The position numbers were made by a program, and so were the translations under genes. Shown piece by piece: positions 25,735 to 34,906 of a DNA stretch of 36,316 nt. The stretch spans positions 1 to 36,316 of the forward strand of contig NZ_NVOY01000045.1 in assembly GCF_002551005.1 (NCBI RefSeq), in the 5' to 3' direction. This stretch comes from Bacillus pseudomycoides. GTDB lineage: Bacteria > Bacillota > Bacilli > Bacillales > Bacillaceae_G. The notes beneath the pieces are model-generated. The model worked only from the letters and a program-made list of their open reading frames with translations. It was not told where the DNA came from and ran no database searches. Each line of letters starts with the position of its first letter. Positions within the stretch are counted from its first letter, which is position 1.

Positions 25735-25934
25735 AATAAGCACCTCCAAATTAAATTCCACCTCTATTATAGTGAATTTTGGTCAGTTGGACAAATAAAG
25801 GAAAAAACGTGTATAATGAAACTTTCTTTGGAATGATAAAAAATAATATAAAACTGTTCTCGATGCGGGTGTTTTTTTATGAAGATACCACCTGTTAGAA
25901 TAAGATAAATTATATAGAGAAGGGAATTAAAACT

Positions 25935-26789
25935 ATGAAGTTACAACCAGGAGCGATTGAAGAAGTAACGGTTTTACGCGAAACAGAAATTGGATATATG
26001 GTCGGTTACGAAGAAGATGAAGTGTTTTTACATAAAAATGAAGTTGCTGGAGAAATTGAAGAAGGCGACACAATCGATGTGTTTTTATATCACGATCATC
26101 AAGAGCGTTTAGCAGCAACGATGAAAACACCACTTATTACAACAGAGGATTGGAATTGGGTAAAAGTTGTGGAAGTAAAGCCTCGTTTAGGGGTGTTTGT
26201 TGATATCGGTGTTTCGAAAGATATATTAATTCCAGCTGATGAGTTTCCGATTTATACACCAGTATGGCCGCAAGAAGACGACGAATTGTATTGTACATTA
26301 AAACTAACAAATCGTGGCCGTTTAATCGCTCTTCCAGCAAGAGATGCGGATATGCAAGAGATTGTAGTGGAAGCGACGCCATCTATGTACAATAAAAATG
26401 TAAATGGTCGTGTGTACCGTTCGTTGCAAGTAGGATCATTTGTATTTACGGATGAACATTTTCGTGCCTTCTTGCACCATTCTGAGCGCAAAGAGCAAGT
26501 GCGTATTGGAGAGCGTGTAACAGGTCGTATTATTGATGTGAAAGAAGATGGAACAATTAATATTTCTCTTCTTCCTCGTAAAGAAGAAGGAATGGAAGAT
26601 GATGCAGCGGTTATTTATGAGTATATGGAAAGCCGCGGCGGTGCAATGCCATTTTGGGATAAGAGCCACCCAGAAGATATCGGGGAGCGTTTTCAAATGA
26701 GTAAAGCAGCCTTCAAACGTGCTCTTGGTAAATTGATGAAAGAAGAAAAGGTTTATCAAGAAGAAGGTTGGACATATTTTAAAAAGTAA
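25935..26789 (+). CDS. cvfB: S1 domain RNA-binding protein CvfB
   Basis: 284 residues. Successive S1/OB-type domains (about 1-60, 65-135, 140-215; e.g. VKVVEVKPRLGVFVDIGVSKDILIP and GERVTGRIIDVKEDGTINISL) and a C-terminal winged helix (about 225-283; MSKAAFKRALGKLMKEEKV). This is the CvfB/YitL layout; CvfB binds RNA and influences virulence gene expression in staphylococci. AGAAGGGA precedes ATG 25935. Monocistronic with a shared terminator. Confidence 0.9.
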   Translation: MKLQPGAIEEVTVLRETEIGYMVGYEEDEVFLHKNEVAGEIEEGDTIDVFLYHDHQERLAATMKTPLITTEDWNWVKVVEVKPRLGVFVDIGVSKDILIPADEFPIYTPVWPQEDDELYCTLKLTNRGRLIALPARDADMQEIVVEATPSMYNKNVNGRVYRSLQVGSFVFTDEHFRAFLHHSERKEQVRIGERVTGRIIDVKEDGTINISLLPRKEEGMEDDAAVIYEYMESRGGAMPFWDKSHPEDIGERFQMSKAAFKRALGKLMKEEKVYQEEGWTYFKK

Positions 26790-26794
26790 TAAAA

Positions 26795-26834
26795 AAGTAG
26801 CCGAACAAATGTAATTTGTTCGGCTGTTTTTTAT
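26795..26834. terminator. Bidirectional terminator between cvfB and prsA
   Basis: AGCCGAACAAAT and ATTTGTTCGGCT form a 12-bp stem with a 3-base loop; GTTTTTT on plus, ACTTTTTTATT on minus. Confidence 0.9.
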
Positions 26835-27682
26835 GATTGCCCTAAACGTGAAAAAGTATCTTTTAAGTCGTCGTCTTTTACTTTAATATTTTCTTCCTTT
26901 AATTCGTCGATTAATACTTTTTGGCGCCATGTATTATCTTGTATGCGCTCAGTTTCAAGTGTTTTGCGAATAGAATCTTTCACTTCATCGTATGGCTTTA
27001 ATTCTTTTTTGTCTGTCAACTTAATAATATGGTAGCCTTTTGTTGATTTTACAGGTTCGCTTACTTCACCAACATTTAATTTATAAGCAGCATCTTCAAA
27101 TTCAGGTACCATTTTTCCAGGGCTGAAGTAACCTAAATCGCCGCCATTTTCTTTTGAAACCATATCTTCGGAATATTTTTTTGCTAATTCTTCAAATGAT
27201 GCACCGCTATTCAGTTGTTTTTTTATATCATTTGCCGTTTGTTCATCGTTTACTAAAATTTGGCTAGCTTTAATTTCTGGTTTATATCGGGCTTTTATGT
27301 CTTTTTCCGTTATCGTTTGCTTGATTGCTTTATCGATGGCTAAGCTAGAACGAATCTGTTTTTTTAAATCGTCTTCGTTTTTCATACGGTTACTTTCAAG
27401 GAACGTTTTAAAATTATCACCTGCTTGTTCTTTCACTTTATTAAATTCTTTATCAACTTCATCATCAGACACTTTATATTTTTTAGTCATAATATCTTGT
27501 GCCATCATTTCATAAAGCATATCTTTTCCGAAGCGTTCTTTTAACGCCTTATCAAATTCGCCTTTTGTTATCGTGCTAGTAGTAGAAGTTGCGATGGGGT
27601 CGGAACTATCTTTTGGATCGCAGGCAGCTAACATTAATGTGCCGAGCGTCGCTACTGCAATAAATAATTGTCTTCGTTTCAT
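26831..27682 (-). CDS. prsA: Foldase lipoprotein PrsA (peptidyl-prolyl isomerase)
   Basis: 283 residues. Lipoprotein signal with lipobox LAAC (C21), so anchored on the outer membrane face. N-terminal chaperone region (about 35-130), a parvulin PPIC domain (about 135-225: ASQILV, GASFEELAKKYSED, GGDLGYFSPGKMVPEFEDAAYKL region, GYHIIKL), and a C-terminal helical part. It assists folding of secreted proteins after translocation. The B. cereus group has several prsA paralogues. GAGGTG precedes ATG 27682. Confidence 0.94.
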   Translation of the reverse strand: MKRRQLFIAVATLGTLMLAACDPKDSSDPIATSTTSTITKGEFDKALKERFGKDMLYEMMAQDIMTKKYKVSDDEVDKEFNKVKEQAGDNFKTFLESNRMKNEDDLKKQIRSSLAIDKAIKQTITEKDIKARYKPEIKASQILVNDEQTANDIKKQLNSGASFEELAKKYSEDMVSKENGGDLGYFSPGKMVPEFEDAAYKLNVGEVSEPVKSTKGYHIIKLTDKKELKPYDEVKDSIRKTLETERIQDNTWRQKVLIDELKEENIKVKDDDLKDTFSRLGQS

Positions 27683-27773
27683 GTAAACACCTCATCCGAA
27701 AATTGTTATTACTATTGTAGAAAAAGGAAGTGAACATGATGTGAATTCGAGATGACTTTTGTAGAAAGAAAAA

Positions 27774-27799
27774 GTACATCAACGAAAATGTTGATGTAC
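27774..27799 (-). terminator. Terminator of the 43-aa gene
   Basis: GTACATCAAC and GTTGATGTAC (10-bp perfect stem, 6-base loop), followed on the minus strand by TTTTTC. No plus-strand gene ends here. Confidence 0.75.
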
Positions 27800-27858
27800 G
27801 AGGATGGTTTGTTCGTATGGAATAGAGGATCCGAGTTTAGATCAAAAAAAATTATTTA

Positions 27859-27879
27859 CTGATGAGAGTTTCACTTTAT
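27859..27879 (+). repeat. 3'-end relic of a bcr1 repeat
   Basis: Twenty of 21 bases match the last 21 bases of the bcr1 copy at 34865-34885 (CTGATGA-A/G-AGTTTCAC then TTTAT). The rest of the element is gone. It overlaps the stop codon of the 43-aa gene on the other strand. Confidence 0.65.
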
Positions 27880-28007
27880 AGATGATCCGTCTTTTTGGAG
27901 TAAGCGCGTTTTCCTTGCGCTATATTTTTTTGTTGTTCTTCATTTTTTTGTGTGCGTTTTGCATTATTATCACGCGCTTTTTTGTCATTGTCACTTGTAT
28001 GAGGCAT
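27876..28007 (-). CDS. 43-residue hydrophilic protein (possibly DUF3941)
   Basis: 43 residues, very basic and Asn/Gln/Lys-rich: MPHTSDNDKKARDNNAKRT..., ending RAYSKKTDHL. ATG 28007 follows AAGGGAGT at 9 bases, and a terminator follows downstream, so it looks like a real monocistronic gene. It resembles small DUF3941 proteins of Bacillus from memory. No signal peptide or membrane segment; composition recalls small spore or nucleic-acid-associated proteins, which is a guess. Its last codon and stop lie in a bcr1 relic. Confidence 0.75.
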   Translation of the reverse strand: MPHTSDNDKKARDNNAKRTQKNEEQQKNIAQGKRAYSKKTDHL

Positions 28008-28112
28008 ATGATTCAACTCCCTTCATAACGGTTGTACGTTTATCATTTCCGTTTTCGTTAAGACTATGTATAATGTATACGATGGAATTTATATAAAGGT
28101 GGACTGGGAGAT

Positions 28113-28970
28113 ATGGACTTAAAACTGAATTATGCCGAACTTGCTAAAAAATTAGTCGTTGTTATCATTGCCGGTTTGTTAAATGCAATTGGAATGAACT
28201 TATTTTTAACACCAGCGAAAGTATACGCCAGTGGTTTTGCTGGATTGTCGCAATTGCTTTCACAAGTGTTAGGAGATTTTCTGTCAATTCATATTTCTAC
28301 GGGAGTACTTTTTAGTTTATTTAATATCCCGGTTGTTATTTTAGCTTGGAAAAAAGTGGGGAAATCATTTACGTTCTTTAGTTTTTTAAGTGTCGCATTT
28401 ATGACGCTATTTTTAGAAATCGTGCCAGTCAAAGCGGTATCTCATGATATTATTTTAAACGCCATTTTTGGAGGGCTAATTTCTGCGGTAGGCGTAGGAC
28501 TTGCTTTAAAATGGGGAGCTTCGACAGGCGGTTTAGATATCATTGCGATGATTTTATCTAGAATGAAAGGTAAGCCGGTCGGAACGTATTTCTTCTTATT
28601 TAATGCGATTATTATTGTCGCAGCCGGTTATTTATATGGTTGGGAAAAGGCGCTTTATACGTTAGTGACATTATATGTATCTTCACGTATTATTGATGCC
28701 ATACATACACGTCATGTGAAAATTACGGCATTCATTGTAACGAAAAATGGGACAGAGGTGCGAAAGGCAATTCATGAACGATTAGTTCGAGGAATTACCT
28801 CAGTTCCGGCAACAGGTGCGTTTACAAATGAAAACAAAGAGATGTTAATGATCGTTATAACTCGTTACGAGTTATATGAATTAGAAAGAATTATTAAAAA
28901 AGTAGATCCAGGTGCATTCACAAACGTTCTTGAGACAGTTGGGGTGTTTGGGTTGTTCCGTAAAGATTAA
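28113..28970 (+). CDS. YitT family membrane protein (DUF161/DUF2179)
   Basis: 285 residues. Five to six hydrophobic segments in the first 200 residues (about 12-32, 40-60, 62-78, 85-102, 112-130, 150-172) with the family motifs NLFLTPAKVYASGFAGLSQLL and LKWGASTGGLDIIA, and a cytosolic C-terminal DUF2179 domain (about 205-283: HVKITAFIVTKNGTEVRKAI). Transport substrate unknown. Bacillus has several such paralogues and I cannot say which one this is. TATAAT at 28069-28074 and GGTGGACTGGGAG upstream of ATG 28113. Confidence 0.88.
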   Translation: MDLKLNYAELAKKLVVVIIAGLLNAIGMNLFLTPAKVYASGFAGLSQLLSQVLGDFLSIHISTGVLFSLFNIPVVILAWKKVGKSFTFFSFLSVAFMTLFLEIVPVKAVSHDIILNAIFGGLISAVGVGLALKWGASTGGLDIIAMILSRMKGKPVGTYFFLFNAIIIVAAGYLYGWEKALYTLVTLYVSSRIIDAIHTRHVKITAFIVTKNGTEVRKAIHERLVRGITSVPATGAFTNENKEMLMIVITRYELYELERIIKKVDPGAFTNVLETVGVFGLFRKD

Positions 28971-28971
28971 T

Positions 28972-29000
28972 AAAAGAGGACCGCATTTGGTCCTCTTTTT
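28972..29000. terminator. Bidirectional terminator after the YitT-type gene
   Basis: AAAAGAGGACC and GGTCCTCTTTT pair around a 6-base loop; T-tracts on both strands. It also ends the 67-aa gene on the minus strand. Confidence 0.88.
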
Positions 29001-29014
29001 GTTTGTTTCTCTAG

Positions 29015-29218
29015 TCACAGTTGCTCAGTTGTTGAAATGCCTTGTAGTTGTTCTTGCATTTCGTGCAATTGTACTTTTTCGGCAGTAGAAGAATTCGTAT
29101 AAGCGGACAGCAATGCATTTTTTGCTTGATTAATAAGTGCTTGCTGTTCGCTGTCATTGGAACAAGATACAGCTTGTGAGACGGCATCTCGTGCTTGTTG
29201 GAATAGTAAGTTGCCCAT
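29015..29218 (-). CDS. 67-residue helical protein (DUF3813-like)
   Basis: 67 residues, all-helical in appearance: LLFQQARDAVSQAV, QQALINQAKNALLSAYTNSS, AEKVQLHEMQEQL. Resembles DUF3813 proteins of Bacillus, from memory. Its ATG overlaps the TAA of the upstream 46-aa gene by one base (TAATG), with CGGAGGG just before, so the pair is translationally coupled. Confidence 0.75.
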   Translation of the reverse strand: MGNLLFQQARDAVSQAVSCSNDSEQQALINQAKNALLSAYTNSSTAEKVQLHEMQEQLQGISTTEQL

Positions 29219-29358
29219 TAGAACCCTCCGAGAGAAGAGTTATTTCGTTCTTTTTCTGCTTCAGCTAATGTACCACGGTATGGGAATCTTGCGTCGTGTT
29301 TCATAACAGAATCTGATCCTTGTTGCACGAAACGTTTTGACTTGTTCTTTTTACCCAT
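29218..29358 (-). CDS. 46-residue basic protein, coupled to the 67-aa gene
   Basis: 46 residues: MGKKNKSKRFVQQGSDSVMKH followed by DARFPYRGTLAEAEKE and a C-terminal SSLGGF. AAAGGGGGA precedes ATG 29358 at 7 bases. No signal peptide, no membrane segment, no family recognised. It starts 98 bases after the end of the HAD phosphatase gene on the same strand; a GACACA/TGTGTC hairpin (29391-29407) lies in that gap. The size and the small basic N-terminus resemble small spore proteins, but this is only a guess. Confidence 0.75.
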   Translation of the reverse strand: MGKKNKSKRFVQQGSDSVMKHDARFPYRGTLAEAEKERNNSSLGGF

Positions 29359-29456
29359 TCGTAATTCCCCCTTTTAGCAGAAAAGCATGGACACATTTGC
29401 TGTGTCTCCTATAGTATGTGCGTTTGGCGTCAGACTATAAGTAGGGAATTTTCACC

Positions 29457-30266
29457 TTACAATCCAAGTGCCTCCTCTAAATAAAGGGCAATGCCATCTT
29501 CTTCGTTTGATAATGTTATGTGATTTGCTAATGATTTTAATTCTGGAATGGCGTTCCCCATGGCGATTCCATGTCCGGCAAATTCAATCATTTCAAAATC
29601 GTTATCTTCATCACCGAACGCGATGATACGTTCTTTTGGGATATTGTAGTGACTTGAAATTTTTTGGAGGCCAATTGCTTTATTTAACCCGCTTTTCACA
29701 ATTTCAATAATCGGCCAAGGAGCTCCCCATTTGCGGTGATCAATTACTTCTGCATGCATATCTGTTAAATGTTGGCGAATAGAATTGGATTTTGACTCAT
29801 GTGCATCAATTAATAAGCAAGTTGGATGATCTTGTAAAATATTGAGTAAATCACCTGTGAAGATGTTAGGAGAGCCGAACTCGAAAATATGTTTTTTGTC
29901 TTCATCAAGTTGTTTCACATATACATCGTCAATTACTTCTGCGTAAATATTTTCTACTCCAAATTCGATACATGCACGAACGATTTCTTGTGCAGTAGTA
30001 AGTTCAAGTGGAGAGTGATGCGTTCCCCATTTCGTATCAAGTGGGTGATGGACGTATGCGCCGTTAAAATTTACAATCGGTGTATTTAATCCAAGTTCTT
30101 TATAATATGCATGACTCGCACGAAATGGACGGCCCGTTGAGATTACAACGATATGGCCTTGTTCTTTTGCTTTTGCAATGGTTTGCTTTGTACGAGCTGA
30201 AATTATTTTTTGGTCTGTAAGTAAAGTGCCATCTAAATCTAATGCAATTAAATGTTGTTTTTTCAT
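29457..30266 (-). CDS. Cof-type HAD phosphatase
   Basis: 269 residues from ATG 30266 (MKKQHLIALDLDGTLL), preceded by AAAGGTG; an in-frame GTG three codons earlier overlaps that site. HAD motif I is DLDGT with D10 and D12, motif II STGRP, motif III Lys (KSGLNKAIGL) and motif IV GDEDNDFEM; the type IIB cap lies between about 85 and 185. Likely dephosphorylates sugar phosphates, flavin or PLP-type substrates; it resembles YkrA of B. subtilis. A TTGACT (minus strand, 30359-30364) may be its -35; no clear -10. Confidence 0.9.
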   Translation of the reverse strand: MKKQHLIALDLDGTLLTDQKIISARTKQTIAKAKEQGHIVVISTGRPFRASHAYYKELGLNTPIVNFNGAYVHHPLDTKWGTHHSPLELTTAQEIVRACIEFGVENIYAEVIDDVYVKQLDEDKKHIFEFGSPNIFTGDLLNILQDHPTCLLIDAHESKSNSIRQHLTDMHAEVIDHRKWGAPWPIIEIVKSGLNKAIGLQKISSHYNIPKERIIAFGDEDNDFEMIEFAGHGIAMGNAIPELKSLANHITLSNEEDGIALYLEEALGL

Positions 30267-30401
30267 GCGTCTCACACCTTTTATAAAAAGTTTTGTGTAT
30301 ATTCATCTTAATTCCTGCATGATTGCGTTGTCTACTATTTGTCATTGGTAACGAGAAAAGTCAAGTTTTTTTCTGAAAGTTCAAATAATGTTCCTTTCCT
30401 T

Positions 30402-30523
30402 TTGTACAATTTGTGAAAGGGGTTACAATGTGGGGATTATCGTGTTTATAATGAAAATGTAATCTTCTCGTATAAGTTGTTTGACTCTCCTTTGATACTG
30501 GTCTTTATGGCCAGTTTTTTTTG
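30402..30523 (+). other. Candidate short transcription unit (leader peptide or small RNA)
   Basis: In the 394-base gap upstream of yjzC there is TTGTAC (30402-30407), 16 bases, TACAAT (30424-30429), and 70 bases later a good terminator (ACTGGTC/GGCCAGT, eight T, 30497-30523) with no gene in between. Alternatively GAAAGGGG (30415-30422) could serve ATG 30428, which reads MWGLSCL and stops. Promoter and peptide readings exclude each other in part. Only the terminator is convincing. Confidence 0.4.
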
Positions 30524-30660
30524 TTTCTACATATACTGATGTATCTCCTGCTAAAATGTGTAATTTCATTATATGAGCTTGGTTTCCTAAACATAACAGA
30601 AAAGGTTTTCTAAAATAGGACATACTAAAGATGTAATGATGGAATGGAAGGAGAATGGAC

Positions 30661-30840
30661 ATGGGACAAAGTCATCGATTCCGAGCTGGTCAAAAAGCAC
30701 CTAATGATGGTATTTATGTTGAAATTGGTGAAACAGGAAGTATGGTTAAGGATCCGAAAATGGTAAAGCTTTCTGCTGGAGATAAATTTCCAGAAGTTAC
30801 AAATCAAAATAGACAATGGACATATAAAAGAAGACCATAA
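30661..30840 (+). CDS. yjzC: YjzC family protein
   Basis: 59 residues from ATG 30661 (MGQSHRFRAGQKAPNDGIYV); AAGGAGA lies 6 bases upstream and would overlap the alternative ATG 30655. The sequence GQKAPNDGIYVEIGETGSMV and the C-terminal RQWTYKRRP match YjzC of B. subtilis. Small cytosolic protein of unknown function. It is followed by a strong terminator and then clpB, which in B. subtilis is absent from this place. Confidence 0.88.
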   Translation: MGQSHRFRAGQKAPNDGIYVEIGETGSMVKDPKMVKLSAGDKFPEVTNQNRQWTYKRRP

Positions 30841-30873
30841 GAAATCCCGCAGTTATAAGCTGCGGGATTTCTT
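30841..30873 (+). terminator. Terminator after yjzC
   Basis: GAAATCCCGCAG and CTGCGGGATTTC, a 12-bp stem with a 7-base loop, then TTATGG. Stem very stable, T-tract short. Confidence 0.8.
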
Positions 30874-30920
30874 ATGGTGAAATGAATTTTAAAAATAAAG
30901 TTGTCATAGAGTCCTCGTCG

Positions 30921-30976
30921 TTGAACAAAATAGATAACTTGTCGTATAATCAAATCAAAGGTCAAAAAAAGTCAAA
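30921..30976 (+). promoter_or_regulatory. clpB promoter with CtsR operator
   Basis: TTGAAC (30921-30926), 18 bases, TATAAT (30945-30950), and directly over the start region GGTCAAA-AAA-AGTCAAA (30960-30976), an exact CtsR tandem heptad. CtsR represses clp genes in Gram-positives and is inactivated by heat, so clpB should be heat induced. Confidence 0.9.
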
Positions 30977-30997
30977 CTATAAAGGAGCTGTGGCACG

Positions 30998-33604
30998 ATG
31001 GACTTAAATCGAATGACGACAAAAACACAAGAAGCGATTATGGGTGCACAATCAATTGCTACTAAGCATCATCATCAAGATATTGATATTGTACATCTTT
31101 TAGCCGCGCTTCTTCAGCAACAAGATGGATTAGCAATTCGTATTTTTCAAAAGATGAATATAAATATAGATCAGTTCGTGCAAGGGGTAGAACGCCTGTT
31201 GAAGCGAAAGCCAGCGGTTACAGGAGGAGGCGCAGAAGTAGGGAAAGTTTATATTACAAGTGCACTTCAAGGGCTGCTTGTAAGAGCTGAGGAAGAAGCG
31301 AAGCATTTGCAAGATGATTATATTTCAGTGGAACATATTCTTCTTGCATTATGTGATGAAAAGAAAACGAATGATATATGTGAATTATTTACGTCGCTTC
31401 GTATTACGAAAGAAGTGTTATTGCAAGCATTAACAGAAGTTCGGGGGAATCAAAGAGTGACGAGTCAAAATCCAGAAGTAACATACGAAGCTTTAGAAAA
31501 ATATGGTCGTGATTTAGTAGCGGAAGTAAGACAAGGGAAAATTGATCCAGTCATTGGACGTGATAGTGAAATTAGACGCGTGATTCGCATTTTATCGCGT
31601 AAAACAAAAAATAATCCTGTATTAATTGGTGAACCTGGTGTTGGGAAAACGGCGATCGTTGAGGGATTAGCGCAGCGTATTGTTCGTAAAGATGTGCCAG
31701 AAGGGTTAAAAGATAAAACGATTTTTGCGCTTGATATGAGCGCGCTTGTTGCAGGAGCGAAATTCCGCGGTGAATTTGAAGAACGTCTGCAAGCGGTCTT
31801 AAATGAAATTAAAAAAAGTGAAGGGAAGATTTTATTATTTATCGACGAGCTGCACACAATTGTTGGCGCTGGTAAAACAGAGGGAGCAATGGATGCCGGA
31901 AATATGTTAAAACCAATGTTAGCGCGCGGCGAGCTGCATTGCATCGGGGCGACAACACTTGATGAATATCGAAAATATATTGAGAAAGATCCGGCATTAG
32001 AGCGTCGTTTCCAACAAGTATTAGCAGAAGAGCCGACAGTTGAAGATACGATTTCTATTTTGCGCGGTTTAAAAGAACGATTTGAAATTTACCATAGTGT
32101 GAATATTCATGATCGTGCTCTTGTCGCAGCTGCAACGTTATCAGATCGCTATATTTCTGATCGTTTCTTACCGGATAAGGCAATCGATTTAGTTGATGAG
32201 GCATGTGCAACGATTCGGACAGAAATTGATTCACTGCCAACAGAGCTAGACGAAATAACACGTCGTATTATGCGGTTAGAAATTGAAGAGGCTGCGCTTA
32301 GTAAAGAAACAGACCGGGCAAGTAGGGAGCGCCTGCAAACATTGCAGCGTGAGTTGTCGGATTTAAAAGAAAAAGCAAGTGGAATGCGGGCGCAGTGGCA
32401 AAAAGAGAAAGAAGAAATTCATAAAGTGCGCGATTTGCGCGAAAGTTTAGAGCGTTTGCGAAGAGAGCTAGAAGAAGCGGAAGGCAATTATGATTTAAAT
32501 AAAGCAGCAGAGCTTCGTCACGGCAAAATTCCAGCTGTAGAAAAAGAATTGAAAGAGGCAGAAGAAGCAAGTGCGAATAAACAGCAAGATAACCGTCTTC
32601 TTCGTGAAGAAGTAAGTGAAGAAGAAATTGCGAATATCGTATCACGCTGGACTGGAATTCCGATTGCAAAGCTCGTAGAAGGAGAACGTGAGAAACTGCT
32701 TCGTTTAGAGCAAATTTTATCAGAGCGTGTCATCGGACAAGAAGAAGCGGTCGGTCTTGTGGCGGATGCAGTATTACGTGCTCGTGCGGGAATTAAAGAT
32801 CCGAATCGTCCGATTGGTTCGTTTATTTTCTTAGGACCAACAGGTGTTGGGAAAACGGAACTTGCGAAAACATTGGCGCAGTCATTATTTGATAGCGAAG
32901 AACAAATCATTCGAATTGATATGTCTGAGTACATGGAAAAGCATGCCGTATCTCGTTTAATCGGAGCACCTCCTGGGTATGTCGGATATGAAGAAGGCGG
33001 ACAATTAACAGAAGCTGTGCGCCGTAAACCGTATTCTGTCATTTTATTAGATGAAATTGAAAAAGCACACCCGGAAGTGTTTAATATTTTACTGCAAATG
33101 TTAGATGATGGGCGTATTACAGATTCACAAGGACGTACAGTTGATTTTAAAAATACAGTGATTATTATGACGTCCAATATCGGATCGCAATATTTATTAG
33201 AAGGATTAGGAGAAGATGGTTCTATTCAAGAAGAAGCAAGAAACCTTGTAATGGGACAACTTCGTGGTCACTTCCGCCCGGAGTTTTTAAATCGAGTGGA
33301 CGAAATTATTCTTTTTAAACCACTTACAACAAATGAGATAAAAGGTATTGTTGATAAAATTGTGAAAGAGCTACAACATCGTTTAATAGATCGTCATATT
33401 ACAGTGGAACTTACAGATGCTGCAAAAGAGTTTGTTGTAGAGTCTGGGTTTGATCCAATGTACGGTGCGCGTCCGTTAAAACGCTACGTACAGCGTCAAA
33501 TTGAAACGAAGTTAGCACGTGCGCTCATTGCAGGCACGATTACAGATCATAGTCATGTATCGATTGATGTGTCAAATAACGAGTTAGTTGCCAAAGTTCA
33601 ATAA
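30998..33604 (+). CDS. clpB: ATP-dependent chaperone ClpB
   Basis: 868 residues. N-domain (1 to about 145, double Clp-N repeat), AAA1 with Walker A GEPGVGKT (211-218) and LLFIDELHT, the long coiled-coil M-domain (about 400-525, rich in E/R/K/L) that distinguishes ClpB from ClpA/ClpE, AAA2 with GPTGVGKT and [12 protein letters not shown], and the C-terminal small domain ([15 protein letters not shown]). Works with DnaK to pull apart aggregates. No tripeptide for ClpP binding is expected. AAAGGAG precedes ATG 30998. Monocistronic under CtsR. Confidence 0.97.
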   Translation: MDLNRMTTKTQEAIMGAQSIATKHHHQDIDIVHLLAALLQQQDGLAIRIFQKMNINIDQFVQGVERLLKRKPAVTGGGAEVGKVYITSALQGLLVRAEEEAKHLQDDYISVEHILLALCDEKKTNDICELFTSLRITKEVLLQALTEVRGNQRVTSQNPEVTYEALEKYGRDLVAEVRQGKIDPVIGRDSEIRRVIRILSRKTKNNPVLIGEPGVGKTAIVEGLAQRIVRKDVPEGLKDKTIFALDMSALVAGAKFRGEFEERLQAVLNEIKKSEGKILLFIDELHTIVGAGKTEGAMDAGNMLKPMLARGELHCIGATTLDEYRKYIEKDPALERRFQQVLAEEPTVEDTISILRGLKERFEIYHSVNIHDRALVAAATLSDRYISDRFLPDKAIDLVDEACATIRTEIDSLPTELDEITRRIMRLEIEEAALSKETDRASRERLQTLQRELSDLKEKASGMRAQWQKEKEEIHKVRDLRESLERLRRELEEAEGNYDLNKAAELRHGKIPAVEKELKEAEEASANKQQDNRLLREEVSEEEIANIVSRWTGIPIAKLVEGEREKLLRLEQILSERVIGQEEAVGLVADAVLRARAGIKDPNRPIGSFIFLGPTGVGKTELAKTLAQSLFDSEEQIIRIDMSEYMEKHAVSRLIGAPPGYVGYEEGGQLTEAVRRKPYSVILLDEIEKAHPEVFNILLQMLDDGRITDSQGRTVDFKNTVIIMTSNIGSQYLLEGLGEDGSIQEEARNLVMGQLRGHFRPEFLNRVDEIILFKPLTTNEIKGIVDKIVKELQHRLIDRHITVELTDAAKEFVVESGFDPMYGARPLKRYVQRQIETKLARALIAGTITDHSHVSIDVSNNELVAKVQ

Positions 33605-33636
33605 AAAAAGAGTCCGGGTATCCGGACTCTTTTTTA
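33604..33636. terminator. Bidirectional terminator between clpB and yjzD
   Basis: AAAAAGAGTCCGG and CCGGACTCTTTTT around GTAT; T-tracts on both strands. Confidence 0.92.
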
Positions 33637-33822
33637 TTAATGTTGCTGTGCAGGTTCGTTTGGAATTAAAGCTCCAAGTGCGATTACAAGTACAGTAATA
33701 ACTACAGAAAAAATAGACGCTTGCCCAAAATCGTATGTAACGCCTGGCGTCATTGCGCTAATTACGTAGCTCATCATTTGCACAAGCAAGAACGACCAGA
33801 AAAAGGCCCAAAATACACGCAT
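33637..33822 (-). CDS. yjzD: YjzD family small membrane protein (DUF2929)
   Basis: 61 residues with two membrane helices (about 4-22 and 35-53) and a short polar tail. MRVFWAFFWSFLLVQMMSYV resembles YjzD of B. subtilis, which also lies near yjaU. GAGGTG precedes the ATG at 33822. Function unknown. Confidence 0.82.
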   Translation of the reverse strand: MRVFWAFFWSFLLVQMMSYVISAMTPGVTYDFGQASIFSVVITVLVIALGALIPNEPAQQH

Positions 33823-33978
33823 CTTCTTACACCTCTATTCGTTCAGTTTGTCTTTATTGTATCATAACTCGAAAAAGAATATAGAAAAAATATTTGTCGT
33901 TTTTGCAAAGCAAATTGCTCTTCGTATCATACATTATAAAAGAGTAAATTTGATGTTGTCATATAAGGCGGGAGAAGC

Positions 33979-34710
33979 ATGAGGATTACGGAACGTTTTT
34001 TCTTTTTAGAACAAGAGCCGTGTGTAATTCATTTACCAGAAAAGCCGAATGGATTTGGGATATTGTTATTAGGTGACTACAATTACTTCATTGAGAATGG
34101 TACAAGTTTATGGTTACAACATGCCGGGCGCTTACAATTTTTAAACGAATTGCGCAAGAATGGTTATACAGTTTTTTCTTCTAATTTATACGGCAGACAT
34201 TGGGGGAATGAACAGGCAGTTCGTTTAGCGAAGCGGTTGTATCATGTCGTCATGAAAAAGGAGATTTTAAACGAAAAAGTTCATATTATAGCAGAAGGAA
34301 TGGGTGCGCTTGTTGCCCTGCAAATGATGGCGCAATATCCTGAGTGTGTGCGCTCTGTACTTATGTTTAACCCGTTCCTTCATTTACCGGCACACGTTGA
34401 AATTGAAAAAGAGCACAAATTTTTTTATAAGCGATTACTTCGTGAACTGATGCAAGCATATGATGCAACTGAATCGGAATTAGAACGAAAAATTGAAAAG
34501 AAAGCATTTCCGTATTTAGTATCATCCGTTCCAGTAAAAATATTTGTATCTGCTCAAGAAAAAAAAGAACGAAAACAGTTGCTCCGGGAATATGAAAAGA
34601 AACGTTTACAAGAGAATTGTCCCACTTCATTATCCTTTCATATACAAGATGTAAAATATAAAATGGCGCAAAATACATGTCAGTTTTTTAAGTGGTATGA
34701 AGATTTATAA
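33979..34710 (+). CDS. yjaU: Alpha/beta-hydrolase-like protein lacking the nucleophile (YjaU-like)
   Basis: 243 residues. Fold resembles an alpha/beta hydrolase (GFGILLLGDYNYFIENGTS; VHIIAEGMGALVALQMMAQYP; SVLMFNP), but at the nucleophile elbow, where GxSxG is expected, it reads A-E-G-M-G, so Ser is replaced by Gly. It is therefore unlikely to hydrolyse esters by the usual route. The C-terminal third is highly charged (EKKERKQLLREYEKKRLQ). Position yjzD-yjaU-yjaV fits B. subtilis. GCGGGAG precedes ATG 33979; its terminator received a bcr1 repeat. Confidence 0.75.
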   Translation: MRITERFFFLEQEPCVIHLPEKPNGFGILLLGDYNYFIENGTSLWLQHAGRLQFLNELRKNGYTVFSSNLYGRHWGNEQAVRLAKRLYHVVMKKEILNEKVHIIAEGMGALVALQMMAQYPECVRSVLMFNPFLHLPAHVEIEKEHKFFYKRLLRELMQAYDATESELERKIEKKAFPYLVSSVPVKIFVSAQEKKERKQLLREYEKKRLQENCPTSLSFHIQDVKYKMAQNTCQFFKWYEDL

Positions 34711-34711
34711 G

Positions 34712-34737
34712 GCTCCTATACATAAGGAGCTTTTTAT
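34712..34737 (+). terminator. Terminator after yjaU-like gene, invaded by bcr1
   Basis: GCTCCT and AGGAGC around a 7-base loop, followed by TTTTTAT. The last five bases are the left TTTAT of the bcr1 copy. Confidence 0.78.
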
Positions 34738-34885
34738 CCCGCGCTAACGGGCAGTAAGACTCCCACCTCAAGATTCAGAGGAAACAAAGAAGCTAGGTGG
34801 GAGATAACTGCCCATAAGAGCCCGATTGGTTCAACTAACCATCAGTGGGGGGAAGAACATCCCGCTGATGAAAGTTTCACTTTAT
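34733..34885 (+). repeat. bcr1-type repeat, complete copy
   Basis: 153 bases bounded by TTTAT on both sides (34733-34737 and 34881-34885), the length and flank I recall for B. cereus bcr1 elements. Inside: GGGCAGT/ACTGCCC and CTCCCACCT/AGGTGGGAG arms, then CCATCAGTGGGGG and CCCGCTGATG. It encodes no protein and must be moved in trans if mobile. The first 104 bases recur at the window's right end. Confidence 0.85.
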
Positions 34886-34906
34886 CTATGTGGGGGGGGA
34901 GAATAA

